From: UBA11574 sp963752565
GTDB lineage: Bacteria > Desulfobacterota > Desulfobacteria > Desulfobacterales > UBA11574
Length of the DNA: 64,000 nucleotides
Reading direction: 5' to 3'
Assembly (NCBI GenBank): GCA_963752565.1
Contig: CAVVZC010000017.1
Location: forward strand, 124,001-188,000
Under the pieces are notes generated by a model that was not told where the DNA came from, did not search any database, and worked only from the letters and a program-made list of their open reading frames with translations. Position numbers and translations under genes: made by a program. Below are positions 63,759 through 64,000 of this stretch, in pieces; position 1 is the stretch's first letter; each line of letters begins with the position of its first letter.

Positions 63759-64000
63759 TCAAAGGCAATCAGAAAAAAGGGTATCCAGATAAAATTTGGT
63801 GATGGGATCGACATTCTCAAAAGTGTGCGATATGTCTTGATTTTTCATGGCCATTTCTTCGCGAATATCTGTGGCCAGGATTTTCCCCAGCTCCACGCCG
63901 AATTGATCAAATGGATTTATGTCCCAGATAAAGGCTTCAAAAACCGTTTTGGCTTCATAAAAGGCAAGAAGACGACCGATGTTTTCAGGAGATAGATCGT
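63759..64000 (-). CDS. pgi: glucose-6-phosphate isomerase, C-terminal part (runs off the window)
   Basis: The minus-strand frame open from the right edge to a TGA at 63759-63761 reads ENIGRLLAFYEAKTVFEAF, then WDINPFDQFGVELGKILA and FYLDTLF. This is the conserved C-terminal region of glucose-6-phosphate isomerase, with the second family signature and the GVELGK lysine. About 80 residues are visible; the rest lies beyond the window. It converges on fabH. Confidence 0.9.
   Translation of the reverse strand, partial: DLSPENIGRLLAFYEAKTVFEAFIWDINPFDQFGVELGKILATDIREEMAMKNQDISHTFENVDPITKFYLDTLFSDCL

Noticed and set aside
63726..63995. 89-codon plus-strand frame after fabH
   Set aside because: The opposite strand encodes the clear C-terminus of glucose-6-phosphate isomerase, so the plus-strand frame is a shadow.

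Overview
The window looks like a chromosomal piece of a moderate-GC deltaproteobacterium, most likely a Desulfobacterales-type sulfate reducer. This is inferred from protein style, a selenocysteine tRNA, a PilR/sigma-54 controlled pilin, a lexA-imuB-dnaE2 mutagenesis cassette, and spacers packed with degenerate inverted repeats. I could not run searches, so the taxonomy is inference.

Layout. 1-500: the tail of a sensor-kinase-like gene and a decayed kinase ATPase fragment. 600-11,700: tryptophan supply in three units: a GntR regulator with trpB-trpA (+), trpE-G-D-C-F-fabF (-), and a type I-beta DAHP synthase (+). The second and third units diverge from one 190-bp promoter region. Each begins with its own Trp-rich leader peptide (four consecutive Trp codons on one side, Trp-Cys-Trp-Trp-Trp on the other) followed by terminator hairpins: two back-to-back transcription attenuators. 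11,700-19,400: a nested palindromic element, cinA, a hydrolase, an RNA methyltransferase and a DUF748 envelope protein. 19,600-26,200: selC, an M20 peptidase, larC, and pgpA-lepB-pyrB-pyrC. 26,400-28,600: pilR and pilA with a near-consensus sigma-54 promoter. 28,700-43,500: a surface glycan or pilin-glycosylation locus (GT39-type, GT2, GT4, YfhO-like, TMTC/TPR-like, methyltransferase, asparagine synthetase-like, DUF354), ending in an IS3 remnant that abuts two truncated genes. 43,900-47,800: a self-regulated winged-helix protein, a GAF-ANTAR antiterminator, a YihY/BrkB membrane protein and a phosphoesterase. 48,400-54,500: lexA, DUF72, imuB, dnaE2. 55,300-64,000: purB, recB, recD, a FabH-type synthase and the 3' end of pgi.

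Three themes run through the window. First, at least eleven single-base frame changes interrupt nine otherwise well-conserved genes, including purB and fabF; this points to sequence errors at least as much as to gene decay. Second, several families of small inverted-repeat elements sit in spacers; one has 13-bp terminal repeats and a likely 5-bp target duplication. Third, regulation by RNA is prominent: two Trp attenuators and an ANTAR protein.
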